From assembly GCA_910576325.1 (NCBI GenBank), contig CAJTIM010000028.1, positions 1-48,338 of the forward strand: 48,338 bases of DNA, read 5' to 3'. Numbering within the stretch: the stretch's first letter is position 1; the number at the start of each line of letters is the position of its first letter. This document shows, one piece after another, positions 23,730-32,439 of the stretch. This DNA comes from Clostridia bacterium (lineage in GTDB: Bacteria; Bacillota; Clostridia; Lachnospirales; Lachnospiraceae). The notes under the pieces were generated by a model. It did no database searches and was not told the DNA's origin. It worked only from the letters and a program-made list of their open reading frames with translations. A program made the translations under genes and the position numbers.

Positions 23730-23781
23730 CTAGTAGTCCGTATCGGAAATCCTTATGCATATTTCCGATACGCACTACTAG
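23730..23781. repeat. Short hairpin after the DUF2971 gene
   Basis: CTAGTAGT and GTATCGGAAAT pair with ATTTCCGATAC and ACTACTAG. The inner ATCGGAAAT/ATTTCCGAT resembles the foot of the family H inner arms, so it may be a reduced member. No T run follows, so a classical terminator is unlikely. Confidence 0.65.
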
Positions 23782-23891
23782 GAGTGGCGGAATAAGAGAA
23801 TTTTCGGAAAAATGTATAATTTTAAAATATAAACAGATAAAAACAAAAAAATTTTCCGTCTTCCTTTTTCTTTCAAAAGATGTTAAGATAG

Positions 23892-24000
23892 GGCATAGGA
23901 GATTGTCCCGGCGCACGACAGCCATTCTTCCGTTATGCCAGACGGCAGAGCTTGGGCGCGGGTACGGCCTCCGGCGAAAGCCAAAAAAGAAAAAGGAGAG
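23892..24000 (+). promoter_or_regulatory. Possible structured leader of the BMP gene
   Basis: A -10-like TAAGAT ends at 23889, so an RNA would begin near GGCATA (23892), which pairs with TATGCC (23934-23939) around GGC/GCC hairpins. GGCCTCCGGCGAAAGCC follows just before the ribosome site. This looks folded, but I cannot match it to a known riboswitch class. Confidence 0.35.
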
Positions 24001-24006
24001 AAACAT

Positions 24007-25125
24007 ATGAAAAAGAAAATTCTGGCAGTTTTATTGACCGCTGCTATGGTAGCTACCATGACAGCATGCGGGGGAGGCTCTTCGGATAAGGAGACGGAAG
24101 CTCCGGCAGAAAACAGCGAGCAGGCAGGCGATGACGCGGAAGCACCGGCAGAGAATGCAGACGCAGAAGCTCCGGCAGGCAACGGCGCTGACTTTAAGAT
24201 CGGCCTTATCACAGACGTAGGCGGCGTAAACGACGGTTCCTTCAACCAGTCCGCATGGGAAGGTCTTCAGAGAGCCATGGATGAGCTCGGTGTAGAGGCC
24301 AGCTATCTGGAGTCCTCAACAGACTCAGATTACGTTCCCAACATTGAGGCATTCATTGATGAAGAGTGCGATCTCATCATCTGTGTAGGCTACATGCTTG
24401 CAGACGCTACCAGAACCGCAGCAGAGGCGAACCCGGACGTGAAGTTTGCAATCATTGACGATGCGACCATCGAGCTTGACAATGTAAGCTGTCTGATGTT
24501 CAAGCAGGAGCAGGCTTCCTACCTGGTAGGCTATGTGGCCGGTCTGATGACAGAGACCAACAACATCGGTTTTGTAATCGGTATGGCAAACGACAACATG
24601 AACCTCTTTGGCTACGGCTATTGTGCAGGCGCACTGGATGCCAATCCGGATGTGAAGATTCAGCAGTTTAATGCCGATTCTTTCGCAGATCCCGCAGGCG
24701 GAAAGAGCAATGCCAATACCGCGATTACCAACGGCGCAGATATCATCTTCCATGCTGCAGGCGCAACCGGACAGGGTGTTATCGAGGCTTGCCGCGAGGC
24801 TGACGGCGTATACGCTATCGGCGTAGACAGCGATCAGTCCAGTCTTGCACCGGAGACAATCATCACTTCCGCAATGAAGAGAGTAGACAACGCAGTATTT
24901 GATTCCGTACAGGCTCTCATCAACGGAACCCTTGAGGGCGGCGTACATACCTATGACCTGTCAGCAGGCGGCGTAGATATCGCACCCACACGGGATCTTC
25001 TGACCGACGACGTGATCAAGGCAGTAGAGGATGTTAAGGCCAAGATCATCAGCGGTGAGGTTGTAGTTCCCTCCACACAGGCTGAGTTCGAGGCTGCTCA
25101 CGGTGATGTATACGAGTTAGACTAA
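24007..25125 (+). CDS. BMP-family nucleoside-binding lipoprotein
   Basis: The substrate-binding lipoprotein of a nucleoside ABC importer, 372 residues (PnrA/BmpA type). The signal peptide ends in MTAC with the lipid-modified Cys near residue 20. An acidic Ala/Glu/Pro linker to about residue 60 follows. The BMP domain has KIGLITDVGGVNDGSFNQSA, the LIICVGYMLADAT strand, YLVGYVAGLMTETNNIGFV and NGADIIFHAAGATGQGVIEA, motifs that line the nucleoside pocket in this family. The ATPase and permeases of the system are encoded 5-9 kb downstream at 30895-34436. A terminator follows, so the binding protein is made from its own transcript, giving the expected excess over the membrane parts. Confidence 0.95.
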   Translation: MKKKILAVLLTAAMVATMTACGGGSSDKETEAPAENSEQAGDDAEAPAENADAEAPAGNGADFKIGLITDVGGVNDGSFNQSAWEGLQRAMDELGVEASYLESSTDSDYVPNIEAFIDEECDLIICVGYMLADATRTAAEANPDVKFAIIDDATIELDNVSCLMFKQEQASYLVGYVAGLMTETNNIGFVIGMANDNMNLFGYGYCAGALDANPDVKIQQFNADSFADPAGGKSNANTAITNGADIIFHAAGATGQGVIEACREADGVYAIGVDSDQSSLAPETIITSAMKRVDNAVFDSVQALINGTLEGGVHTYDLSAGGVDIAPTRDLLTDDVIKAVEDVKAKIISGEVVVPSTQAEFEAAHGDVYELD

Positions 25126-25175
25126 GATTTCGTATAAAAGCTGAAAAAGTAAATAAAGCTGTATAAAATGACAGG

Positions 25176-25224
25176 GCGCCGGGATTGCGTCTGTTCTCCG
25201 AACAGATGCGCTCCCGGCGCTTTT
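25176..25224 (+). terminator. Intrinsic terminator after the BMP gene
   Basis: GCGCCGGGA pairs with TCCCGGCGC and the inner TCTGTT with AACAGA, followed by TTTT. Confidence 0.85.
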
Positions 25225-25331
25225 GGCAGCCTTTATTTCTTCGGCAGCAGCAGGATGCAAAGCTTCCGAATTTCAGAAGCAGAGGACTTTGATATCTATA
25301 AGATTTTTTAGTTAAAACTGCCACCTGGCCT

Positions 25332-25360
25332 TTGCAAAGAGGGGCTTCCTATGGTATAAA
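25332..25360 (+). promoter_or_regulatory. Promoter for yjjI
   Basis: TTGCAA and TATAAA are 17 bp apart, about 120 bp before the YjjI ATG. A TTGAT half-site at 25289 might be a Crp/Fnr contact, but the second half is missing. Confidence 0.6.
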
Positions 25361-25483
25361 AGAAATATAAAAACAAGTGCGGAATCAGAAGCAGCAGATT
25401 GCCGTCCTTAGGGACAGAAATCTGTGAATCCCAAGCAGCAAAACGATATGATATTATGGAGAGAGACAGGAGGATCTATATTT

Positions 25484-27028
25484 ATGAGAGACATTTCCAT
25501 GGAACGGGTAAACAAGACACGGGAAAAGATACTGGAGATCATCGAAAGTCCCGTACTGACCCATGAACAGAAGCTGACCAATCTGGCGAACCAGGCGGAT
25601 TCCCTAATGGAAGTTTTGGATCTGCCGGAGGGCTTAGACGAGCTTCTGAATACAGGCATCGACAAACAGTGCATCTGTGATCTTTGCGAGGGCCACGCCC
25701 CGGTGCGTCCCCGTTACATAGCGCCGGACTACGCCAAATTTATGAAAGAGGGCTGCAAGTTCCTGCAGCTTCCCGCCCCCGCGGATCTCTACGAGGCGCT
25801 GAACAGCCTGCTTATCTTCTACAAGCATGTGCCAAGTGTCACCAACTACCCCGTATACGTGGGGCAGCTTGACGAGCTTTTAGAGCCTTTCATAGACACC
25901 GTGGACGAGGCTCAGGCCAAGAAGCTTCTCCGCATGTTTATGATCCACATTGACCGCACCGTTCTGGACTCCTTCTCTCACGCCAACATCGGTCCTAAGG
26001 CTACAAAGGCAGGAAGGCTTCTCCTGGAGGTAGAGACAGAGCTGGAGCATGCCGTGCCCAATCTGACCATGAAATACGAGGAAGGCGTAACAGATGACGC
26101 ATTTGCACTGAAAGCCATCGAATGTGCCCTGCACAGTGCAAAGCCCAGCTTCGCCAACCACACCATGTTTAAGAGCGAGCTGACAGAAAAATACGTCATT
26201 GCAAGCTGCTACAACGGCCTGCCCTTAGGCGGCGGCGCCTACACCCTCTGCCGTCTGATCCTGGGCAACATTGCCAAGCGCGCCAAAGATATCCGGGATT
26301 TCAAAGAGCGGGAGCTTCCTTACGTTCTTGACATTATGGCAAGATACATGGATGCCCGTGTCCGTTTCGAGGTAGAAGAGAGCGGCTTCTTCGAAAATCA
26401 TTTCCTGGTAAAAGAAGGTTTTGTAGCAAGAGACCGCTTCACCGCAATGTTCGGCATGGTGGGCCTGGCGGAATGTGTCAACATCCTCCTGGAAAAGGAA
26501 GGAAAGACGGGACGTTTCGGCCATGACGAGGCCGCCAACGATCTGGGCGTGGAGATTATGAACATCATCGACCAATTCAACAAGAACCACGAAGCGCCCT
26601 ACTGCGAAGTAACCGGAGGTCATTACCTTCTACACGCCCAGGTAGGCTTGGCGGAAGATGAGCATGTCACCCCCGGAACCCGGATTCCCATCGGCGAGGA
26701 ACCTCAGGAGCTTATCGAACATCTGAAGGTACTGAACCGCTTCCACAAATATTTCCCATCGGGAACCGGCGACATCTTCCCAATCGACCTGACCGTACAC
26801 AAAAACCCGGAATTTGTCCTGGACATCATCAAGGGCTCCTTTAAGCAGGACCTGCGCTACCTGTCCTTCTACTCCAGCGACAGCGACGTAATCCGCGTAA
26901 CGGGCTACCTGGTAAAACGCTCCGAAATGGAAAAACTGGACAGCGGCCTGGCCGTTCTCCAGAACACCACCGGCCTGGGCCTGGGAGCCTCCAAAAACGG
27001 CCACATCCTGGAAAGAAAGATTCGCTAA
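25484..27028 (+). CDS. yjjI: YjjI family glycine radical enzyme
   Basis: A glycyl-radical enzyme of the YjjI (DUF3029) family, 514 residues, matching the family's usual length. The radical-bearing glycine is Gly474 in VIRVTGYLVKR near the C-terminus, the RVxGY form of the glycyl radical motif. A candidate thiyl cysteine lies in ASCYNGLPLGGG near residue 251. The reaction of YjjI enzymes is, to my knowledge, not established; in Enterobacteria the gene pair yjjI-yjjW lies next to the deo nucleoside genes. Here it is embedded in a nucleoside salvage locus with its activase at 30041. The ATG at 25484 follows AGGAGG by 9 nt. Such enzymes work only without oxygen, which fits an anaerobe. Confidence 0.9.
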   Translation: MRDISMERVNKTREKILEIIESPVLTHEQKLTNLANQADSLMEVLDLPEGLDELLNTGIDKQCICDLCEGHAPVRPRYIAPDYAKFMKEGCKFLQLPAPADLYEALNSLLIFYKHVPSVTNYPVYVGQLDELLEPFIDTVDEAQAKKLLRMFMIHIDRTVLDSFSHANIGPKATKAGRLLLEVETELEHAVPNLTMKYEEGVTDDAFALKAIECALHSAKPSFANHTMFKSELTEKYVIASCYNGLPLGGGAYTLCRLILGNIAKRAKDIRDFKERELPYVLDIMARYMDARVRFEVEESGFFENHFLVKEGFVARDRFTAMFGMVGLAECVNILLEKEGKTGRFGHDEAANDLGVEIMNIIDQFNKNHEAPYCEVTGGHYLLHAQVGLAEDEHVTPGTRIPIGEEPQELIEHLKVLNRFHKYFPSGTGDIFPIDLTVHKNPEFVLDIIKGSFKQDLRYLSFYSSDSDVIRVTGYLVKRSEMEKLDSGLAVLQNTTGLGLGASKNGHILERKIR

Positions 27029-27057
27029 AGACACCCATATCATCAAAGAATTTACCC

Positions 27058-27093
27058 CATCCGCCGTCAGTGCTGCTGACGGCGGATGCCTTT
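27058..27093 (+). terminator. Intrinsic terminator after yjjI
   Basis: CATCCGCCGTCAG pairs with CTGACGGCGGATG across TGCTG, followed by a short T run (CCTTTATATT). It separates yjjI from the udp operon. Confidence 0.75.
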
Positions 27094-27181
27094 ATATTCC
27101 CTGTTAACTCCAATTATCCTTCCTCCCGCCCTGATGAATTATGAATTTTTTTATCAAATTTGCCAAATGTCCTTTTTTAAT

Positions 27182-27210
27182 TTGTGGAAATATGATATAA
27201 ATGATATAAA
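27182..27210 (+). promoter_or_regulatory. Promoter for the udp-deoB operon
   Basis: TTGTGG and TATAAA are 17 bp apart, with start expected near 27217. ATTTG-C-CAAAT, a small palindrome at 27157-27167, lies just upstream of the -35 and could be an operator. Confidence 0.6.
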
Positions 27211-27237
27211 GAGCTCTGAAAAAAGACGAAAAATGAC

Positions 27238-27267
27238 GAACAAATCACCAAACAAAAGGTGATGTTC
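27238..27267 (+). promoter_or_regulatory. Inverted repeat in the udp leader
   Basis: GAAC and ATCACC pair with GGTGAT and GTTC around an 8-nt A-rich spacer. It lies about 20-50 bases after the expected transcription start and ends 28 bp before the ATG. It could be an operator or an RNA hairpin. Confidence 0.5.
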
Positions 27268-27295
27268 AGATTTCATAAGAAACGGAGGACATTTT

Positions 27296-28078
27296 ATGAA
27301 TTATTCGGAAGACGCAAGCAAGCAATATCACATCCAGGTAGGTGAAGGAGACGTAGGAAAGTACGTCATCCTCCCCGGAGATCCCAAACGCTGCGCCAAA
27401 ATCGCAAAATACTTCGACAATGCAAAGCTGATGGCCGACAGCCGTGAATACGTTACCTACACCGGCTATCTGGACGGCGTAAAGGTCAGCGTTACCTCCA
27501 CCGGAATCGGCGGCCCCTCCGCCTCCATAGCCATGGAAGAGCTGGTAAAATCCGGCGCCGACACCTTCATCCGCGTAGGCACCTGCGGAGGGATGCAGCT
27601 GGATGTTAAAAGCGGCGATCTCGTCATAGCCACCGGAGCCATCCGCATGGAGGGAACCAGCAAGGAATACGCTCCCATCGAATTTCCGGCCGTAGCGGAC
27701 ATTGACATCGTAAATGCACTGAGAGCCTCCGCCAGGGAGATGAAAGCCGATTACCACACAGGCGTCGTACAGTGCAAGGATGCTTTCTACGGACAGCACT
27801 CCCCGGAGACCATGCCCGTAAGCTACGAACTCCTGAATAAATGGGAAGCATGGAAGCGCTTAGGCTGTCTGGCCTCGGAGATGGAGTCCGCCGCCCTGTT
27901 TATCGTGGCAAGCACCCTTCATGTCCGCGTAGGCTCCATCTTCCTGGCGGTAGCCAACCAGGAGCGCGAAAAAGAGGGACTGGAAAATCCTGTGGTCCAT
28001 GATACCGACATGGCCATCCGCACTGCAGTAGAAGCCCTGCGGAAGCTCATCAAAGAAGATATGGGAAAGGAAAAATAA
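27296..28078 (+). CDS. udp: Uridine phosphorylase
   Basis: Splits uridine (and often deoxyuridine or thymidine) with phosphate into base and (deoxy)ribose-1-phosphate. The 260-residue protein has the NP-I family landmarks: [43 protein letters not shown] and the ribose-binding [12 protein letters not shown] near residue 195. It is the first gene of a tight operon: the phosphopentomutase start is 3 bp after its stop. GGAGG lies 8 nt before the ATG. Confidence 0.93.
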   Translation: MNYSEDASKQYHIQVGEGDVGKYVILPGDPKRCAKIAKYFDNAKLMADSREYVTYTGYLDGVKVSVTSTGIGGPSASIAMEELVKSGADTFIRVGTCGGMQLDVKSGDLVIATGAIRMEGTSKEYAPIEFPAVADIDIVNALRASAREMKADYHTGVVQCKDAFYGQHSPETMPVSYELLNKWEAWKRLGCLASEMESAALFIVASTLHVRVGSIFLAVANQEREKEGLENPVVHDTDMAIRTAVEALRKLIKEDMGKEK

Positions 28079-28081
28079 GTC

Positions 28082-29272
28082 ATGCGGAAATGTAAGCGTG
28101 TATTTGTAGTTGTAATCGATTCCCTGGGCGTGGGGGAAATGACAGATTCCAAAGAATACGGCGATGTGGGTGTCAACACCCTGGAGCATATCTCTGAATC
28201 CGTGGACACCTTTGACATCCCCAACCTAAGAAGGCTTGGCATAGCCAACCTCTGCACCTTAAAGCAGGTGGCGCCGGCAAAAGAGCCTCTGGCCTACTAT
28301 ACAAAAATGAATGAAAAAAGCCGCAGCAAGGACACCATGACCGGCCACTGGGAGATTATGGGTCTGGAGGGAAAACAGCCCTTCAAGACCTTTACCGAAA
28401 CCGGCTTTCCGCCGGAGCTTATCCGGGAACTGGAGGAACGGACCGGCCATAAGATCATCGGCAATAAGAGCGCCAGCGGAACCGAGATTCTGGAAGAACT
28501 GGCGGAGGAAGAGATTGCCACCGGCCATATGATCGTCTATACCTCCGCAGATTCCGTTCTGCAGATCTGCGGCAACGAGGAAACCTTTGATCTTAAGGAG
28601 CTGTACCGCTGCTGCGAGATAGCCCGTGAGATTACCATGAAGGACGAGTGGAAGGTGGGCCGCATCATAGCAAGGCCTTATGTGGGAAAGAAGCGCGGCG
28701 AATTCAAGCGTACCAGCAACCGCCACGACTATGCCCTGAAGCCCTTTGGAAAAACAGCCCTAGATGCCTTAAAGGATGCCGGCCTGGACGTAATCTCCAT
28801 CGGCAAGATCAAGGATATCTTTGACGGCGAGGGCATCACAAGAGCCTTAAAGTCCAAAAGCTCCGTCCACGGCATGGAGCAAACCATCGACGTGGCAAAG
28901 GAAGAATTCCACGGCTTATGCTTTGTGAACCTGGTGGATTTTGACGCCCTGTGGGGCCATAGAAGAGATCCCAGGGGCTATGCACAGGAGATTGAAAAGT
29001 TTGACAGGAATCTTGGCGTCCTCCTGGAACTTTTGAAAGAGGACGATCTTCTGATTATCACGGCGGATCACGGCAACGATCCCACCTACACGGGAACGGA
29101 TCATACCAGAGAAAAGGTTCCCTTCCTGGCTTATTCCCCTTCCATGGAGGGACACGGAGCTTTGCCGGAGACAGATACCTTCGGAGCCATCGGCGCAACC
29201 ATAGCCGACAATTTCGGAATTGCCATGCCGGAGGGAACCATCGGGACTTCCCTTCTTGAGAAGCTGAAATAA
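28082..29272 (+). CDS. deoB: Phosphopentomutase
   Basis: Converts ribose-1-phosphate or 2-deoxyribose-1-phosphate, made by the nucleoside phosphorylases here, to the 5-phosphates. The 396 residues match the family. Two-metal alkaline-phosphatase fold motifs are present: [10 protein letters not shown] near residue 11, [13 protein letters not shown] with the phosphorylated Thr, and the C-terminal [21 protein letters not shown]. No deoxyribose-phosphate aldolase (deoC) is in this window, so deoxyribose-5-phosphate would need an enzyme coded elsewhere. Confidence 0.96.
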   Translation: MRKCKRVFVVVIDSLGVGEMTDSKEYGDVGVNTLEHISESVDTFDIPNLRRLGIANLCTLKQVAPAKEPLAYYTKMNEKSRSKDTMTGHWEIMGLEGKQPFKTFTETGFPPELIRELEERTGHKIIGNKSASGTEILEELAEEEIATGHMIVYTSADSVLQICGNEETFDLKELYRCCEIAREITMKDEWKVGRIIARPYVGKKRGEFKRTSNRHDYALKPFGKTALDALKDAGLDVISIGKIKDIFDGEGITRALKSKSSVHGMEQTIDVAKEEFHGLCFVNLVDFDALWGHRRDPRGYAQEIEKFDRNLGVLLELLKEDDLLIITADHGNDPTYTGTDHTREKVPFLAYSPSMEGHGALPETDTFGAIGATIADNFGIAMPEGTIGTSLLEKLK

Positions 29273-29290
29273 CCGAAGAGGTGCACCCTT

Positions 29291-30007
29291 ATGAGCGAGG
29301 CGCTTAAGCTGATCCGACAACTGAACAAGCAGGACCGGGATTATCTGGAAGCCTACTTTGCCGGTGCACCTTTCTGGCTGATGGAGGCTTTTCAGATCAT
29401 CCGTTTTCCGGGAAACAAAACCTTTATCACAGAGGGCGATCCGGCCGTTGAAATCTACATACTGCTGAAAGGAAGCGTTGTGGCGGAAGAACACCGGGTC
29501 AAGGATATGACTTACGGCTTTATCCGGTTTGTTCCCATTGAAGTCTTCGGGGTGATGGAACTGATGTTTGAGATGAACGAGTACCAGACCACCCTGGTAA
29601 CTGCCGCGGACTGCCTGTTTTTAAAGACAAGCCGGGATGCGTTTCGAAAATGGTTTGAGCATGATTTCTGTGCCTACCGGATGGAGTGCAAAAAGGTAGG
29701 TCATTACCTTTTAGAGCAGGCCAGAAAAGAGCGGCTCTACGTGCTGCTCCAGGGGGTGGAGCGCATTTACCTAGTTCTCTACAAAATGTACCAGACCTAC
29801 GCCAGAGGCGGAAGCTGTCTTTTGTATATGAGCAGGAAGGACTTTATGGAGACGGCCGGTATCTCGGAGCGTACCGTGACCCGCACCTTAAAGGGCCTGG
29901 AGGAAAAGGGCTGCATTACAAGAGAGGGCTGGAAGATCCGCATTTCCGAAAAGCAGTACGAGATGATCCGGGAGCTGTTGGAGGACAAATTGTATGCTTT
30001 TGAATAA
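29291..30007 (+). CDS. Crp/Fnr family transcriptional regulator
   Basis: A 238-residue regulator with a cyclic-nucleotide-like beta-roll (FPGNKTFITEGDPAVEIYIL, then LKGSVVAEE) near residues 40-115 and a C-terminal winged helix (SRKDFMETAGISERTVTRTLKGLEEKG) near 180-215. The pocket lacks the usual RxSE-type cAMP contacts, and no Fnr-type Cys cluster is visible, so the ligand may be different. It lies between deoB and the YjjW activase gene, 18 bp and 33 bp from its neighbours, and is probably the local regulator of the nucleoside and YjjI/YjjW genes. Confidence 0.88.
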   Translation: MSEALKLIRQLNKQDRDYLEAYFAGAPFWLMEAFQIIRFPGNKTFITEGDPAVEIYILLKGSVVAEEHRVKDMTYGFIRFVPIEVFGVMELMFEMNEYQTTLVTAADCLFLKTSRDAFRKWFEHDFCAYRMECKKVGHYLLEQARKERLYVLLQGVERIYLVLYKMYQTYARGGSCLLYMSRKDFMETAGISERTVTRTLKGLEEKGCITREGWKIRISEKQYEMIRELLEDKLYAFE

Positions 30008-30040
30008 GCGGGAAAGAAAGAACAAAGGAGACAGTACAGC

Positions 30041-30880
30041 ATGAAAGCAGTAATCAACCGGATTATCCCCTTCAGCAGCGTGGACGGCCCCGGAAACCGC
30101 ACGACCATTTTTCTCCAGGGCTGCAACATAGACTGCAAATACTGCCACAACCCGGAGACAAGAGGCATGTGCAGACAATGCGGTCTCTGTGCGGAGCAAT
30201 GTCCGGCAGGCGCGCTGTCCATAGAGGAAGGGAAGGTTCGCTTCGACCCTTCGGCATGCGTCCAGTGCGATACCTGTATCCATATCTGTCCTCATGACAG
30301 CTCTCCCCGGACGGAGGAGCTGACGCCGGAGGAGGTCTACGAACGGGTAAAGCGCCAGATTCCTTTTATCCGGGGCATTTCCGTGTCCGGCGGCGAGTGC
30401 ATGCTTCATCCTGATTTCCTTACGGAGCTGTTTCGCCTGGCAAGGAAGGACGGGCTTACCACCCTGATCGACAGCAACGGAACCATTCCTTTCTGCGGTT
30501 ATCCCCAGCTGATGGAGGTGACGGACGGAGTGATGCTGGACATCAAGGCATTTGACAGCGAAGAACACCAGGCTGTCACGGGAGCCTCCAACGAGACGGT
30601 GCTTTCCAATGCGGTGTGGCTTGCCGAGCAGAAAAAGCTGTATGAAGTGAGAACTGTAATCGCTCCCGATCTTTATGATACGGAGCGCAGTATACGCAGA
30701 ACAGGAGAATTTCTTGCCCCCTATCTGGCAGTCCATCCATTTCGCATAAAGGTGATTGCCTACAGACCCATGGGCGTACGCAGGGAATATGCCGACGGCC
30801 GGGTGCCGAGTCTGGAATACCTGGAGAAAATGGCGGATATCTTAAGAAGCTGCGGATTTCAAGACATTATTATTATTTAA
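30041..30880 (+). CDS. yjjW: YjjW family glycine radical enzyme activase
   Basis: A radical SAM enzyme of 279 residues that installs the glycyl radical on YjjI. The SAM cluster motif is CNIDCKYC (CxxxCxxC) near residues 30-37 after VDGPGNRTTIFLQG. An inserted ferredoxin-like stretch carries two more clusters, CRQCGLCAEQCP and CVQCDTCIHICP, as is usual for activases of this group. ISVSGGECMLHPDFL is the GGE motif that binds the SAM amino group. It is separated from its partner yjjI by udp, deoB and the Crp gene, which ties the enzyme to nucleoside use. AAGGAG precedes the start. Confidence 0.93.
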   Translation: MKAVINRIIPFSSVDGPGNRTTIFLQGCNIDCKYCHNPETRGMCRQCGLCAEQCPAGALSIEEGKVRFDPSACVQCDTCIHICPHDSSPRTEELTPEEVYERVKRQIPFIRGISVSGGECMLHPDFLTELFRLARKDGLTTLIDSNGTIPFCGYPQLMEVTDGVMLDIKAFDSEEHQAVTGASNETVLSNAVWLAEQKKLYEVRTVIAPDLYDTERSIRRTGEFLAPYLAVHPFRIKVIAYRPMGVRREYADGRVPSLEYLEKMADILRSCGFQDIIII

Positions 30881-30894
30881 AGGAGGTAGAGGGA

Positions 30895-32439
30895 GTGGGA
30901 AAAGTGAGCCATATGGATGAGAGCAGGGTTGTCATCCAGATGAAAGACATTGTGAAAAAGTTCGGCGATTTCACAGCCAACGACCACATCAATCTCACCG
31001 TGCACAAAGGAGAGGTGCATGCCATTTTAGGAGAAAACGGCGCGGGCAAGAGTACGATGATGAATGTACTCTGCGGACTGTACAAGCCCACAAGCGGACA
31101 GATCTTTATCAATGAGAAGGAGGTCCATTTTTCAAGTCCCAAGGATGCCATTGACATCGGAATCGGAATGGTGCACCAGCACTTTATGCTGATTCCGCCG
31201 TTTACCGTTGCGGACAACATCATTCTGGGAGTGGAGCCGACCAAGGGCCTGGTGGTGGATCACACTACAGCCAGGGAAAAGGTTCTGGAGCTCTCAGAGC
31301 GGTACGCAATGAAGGTAGACCCGGATGCTAAGGTGGAGGATATCTCCGTAGGCATGCAGCAGAGAGTGGAGATCTTAAAGGTGCTTTACCGGGGCGCGGA
31401 CACCCTGATTCTGGACGAGCCGACGGCCTCCCTTACGCCTCAGGAGATCGAGGGACTGATGGAGATTATTGAAAATTTGACCGCCGACGGCAAGAGCGTG
31501 ATCCTGATCACCCATAAGCTGAAGGAGATTACGGCCTGCTCTGACACCTGCACCATCATCCGTCAGGGAAAATACATCCGCACCGTCAAGGTGGATGAGG
31601 TCAATGAAAATGAACTGGCAGCCATGATGGTGGGCCGGGACGTAAGCTTTAAGGTAGACAAAAAAGAAATGGAGCCGGGCGAGGTGGTGCTGGAGGTAAA
31701 GAATCTCCATGCAAAGGATTACCGCGAGGTGGAGATCTTAAAAGGCCTTAACCTGAACGTGCGGCGAGGGGAGATCGTAGGTCTTGCAGGCGTGGACGGC
31801 AACGGACAGACGGAGCTTGTGGAGGTTCTGACAGGCTTGCGGAAGGCTGACAGCGGCGAAGCCACCCTTCTGGGAAAGGATGTATTCAACAAAACGCCCA
31901 AGGAGACCTTTGACAGCGGCATTTCCAGTATTCCGGCGGACCGTCAGAAGCACGGGCTGATTCTGGAATTCTCCAATGAAGATAATCTGATTCTCCAGCA
32001 TTTTGAGGAAGATCCCTATGCCAGGAAGCATATGCTGAACCGCAAGGCTGTTCGGGATCATGCCCTGGAGCTGATTGAGAAGTTTGACGTAAGGCCGAGA
32101 GGCTGCGAGGGTGCGCCGGCCGGAACGCTGTCAGGCGGCAATCAGCAGAAGGTAATCATTGCCAGAGAGGTGACGAACGACAAGGAGCTTCTGATTGCGG
32201 TGAACCCCACCAGAGGACTTGATGTGGGAGCCATTGAGTTTGTACATAAATACCTGGTGGAACAGCGCAATAAGAACAGGGCGGTTCTTCTGGTATCTTT
32301 TGAGCTGGACGAGATTATGAGCCTGTCGGATCGGATTGAGGTTATCTTTGACGGCCAGATTACAGGAAGTGTTTCCGGAAAGGATGCGGATGAGAAGGAG
32401 CTTGGATTTATGATGGCGGGAGGTAAGAAGCATGAATAA
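30895..32439 (+). CDS. Nucleoside ABC transporter ATP-binding protein (two domains)
   Basis: A fused double ATPase of 514 residues, sugar-importer-like (NupA/YufO type), which powers the BMP-dependent nucleoside importer. Domain 1 has the complete set: Walker A GENGAGKST near 47, VGMQQRVEILKVL signature and LILDEPTASLTP. Domain 2 has a degenerate Walker A GVDGNGQTE, signature LSGGNQQKVIIAREV and LLIAVNPTRGLDVGA. One normal and one degenerate site is usual in the family. The GTG start at 30895 lies 8 nt after AGGAGG; an ATG at 30913 is possible but poorly placed. It overlaps permease 1 by 8 bp. Confidence 0.95.
   Translation: MGKVSHMDESRVVIQMKDIVKKFGDFTANDHINLTVHKGEVHAILGENGAGKSTMMNVLCGLYKPTSGQIFINEKEVHFSSPKDAIDIGIGMVHQHFMLIPPFTVADNIILGVEPTKGLVVDHTTAREKVLELSERYAMKVDPDAKVEDISVGMQQRVEILKVLYRGADTLILDEPTASLTPQEIEGLMEIIENLTADGKSVILITHKLKEITACSDTCTIIRQGKYIRTVKVDEVNENELAAMMVGRDVSFKVDKKEMEPGEVVLEVKNLHAKDYREVEILKGLNLNVRRGEIVGLAGVDGNGQTELVEVLTGLRKADSGEATLLGKDVFNKTPKETFDSGISSIPADRQKHGLILEFSNEDNLILQHFEEDPYARKHMLNRKAVRDHALELIEKFDVRPRGCEGAPAGTLSGGNQQKVIIAREVTNDKELLIAVNPTRGLDVGAIEFVHKYLVEQRNKNRAVLLVSFELDEIMSLSDRIEVIFDGQITGSVSGKDADEKELGFMMAGGKKHE

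Noticed and set aside
23892..24006. Purine, guanidine, fluoride or ZTP riboswitch before the BMP gene
   Set aside because: None of the conserved core sequences of these classes could be found, so it is left as an unassigned leader.
27238..27267. Intrinsic terminator before udp
   Set aside because: The 6-bp core stem is not followed by a T run.
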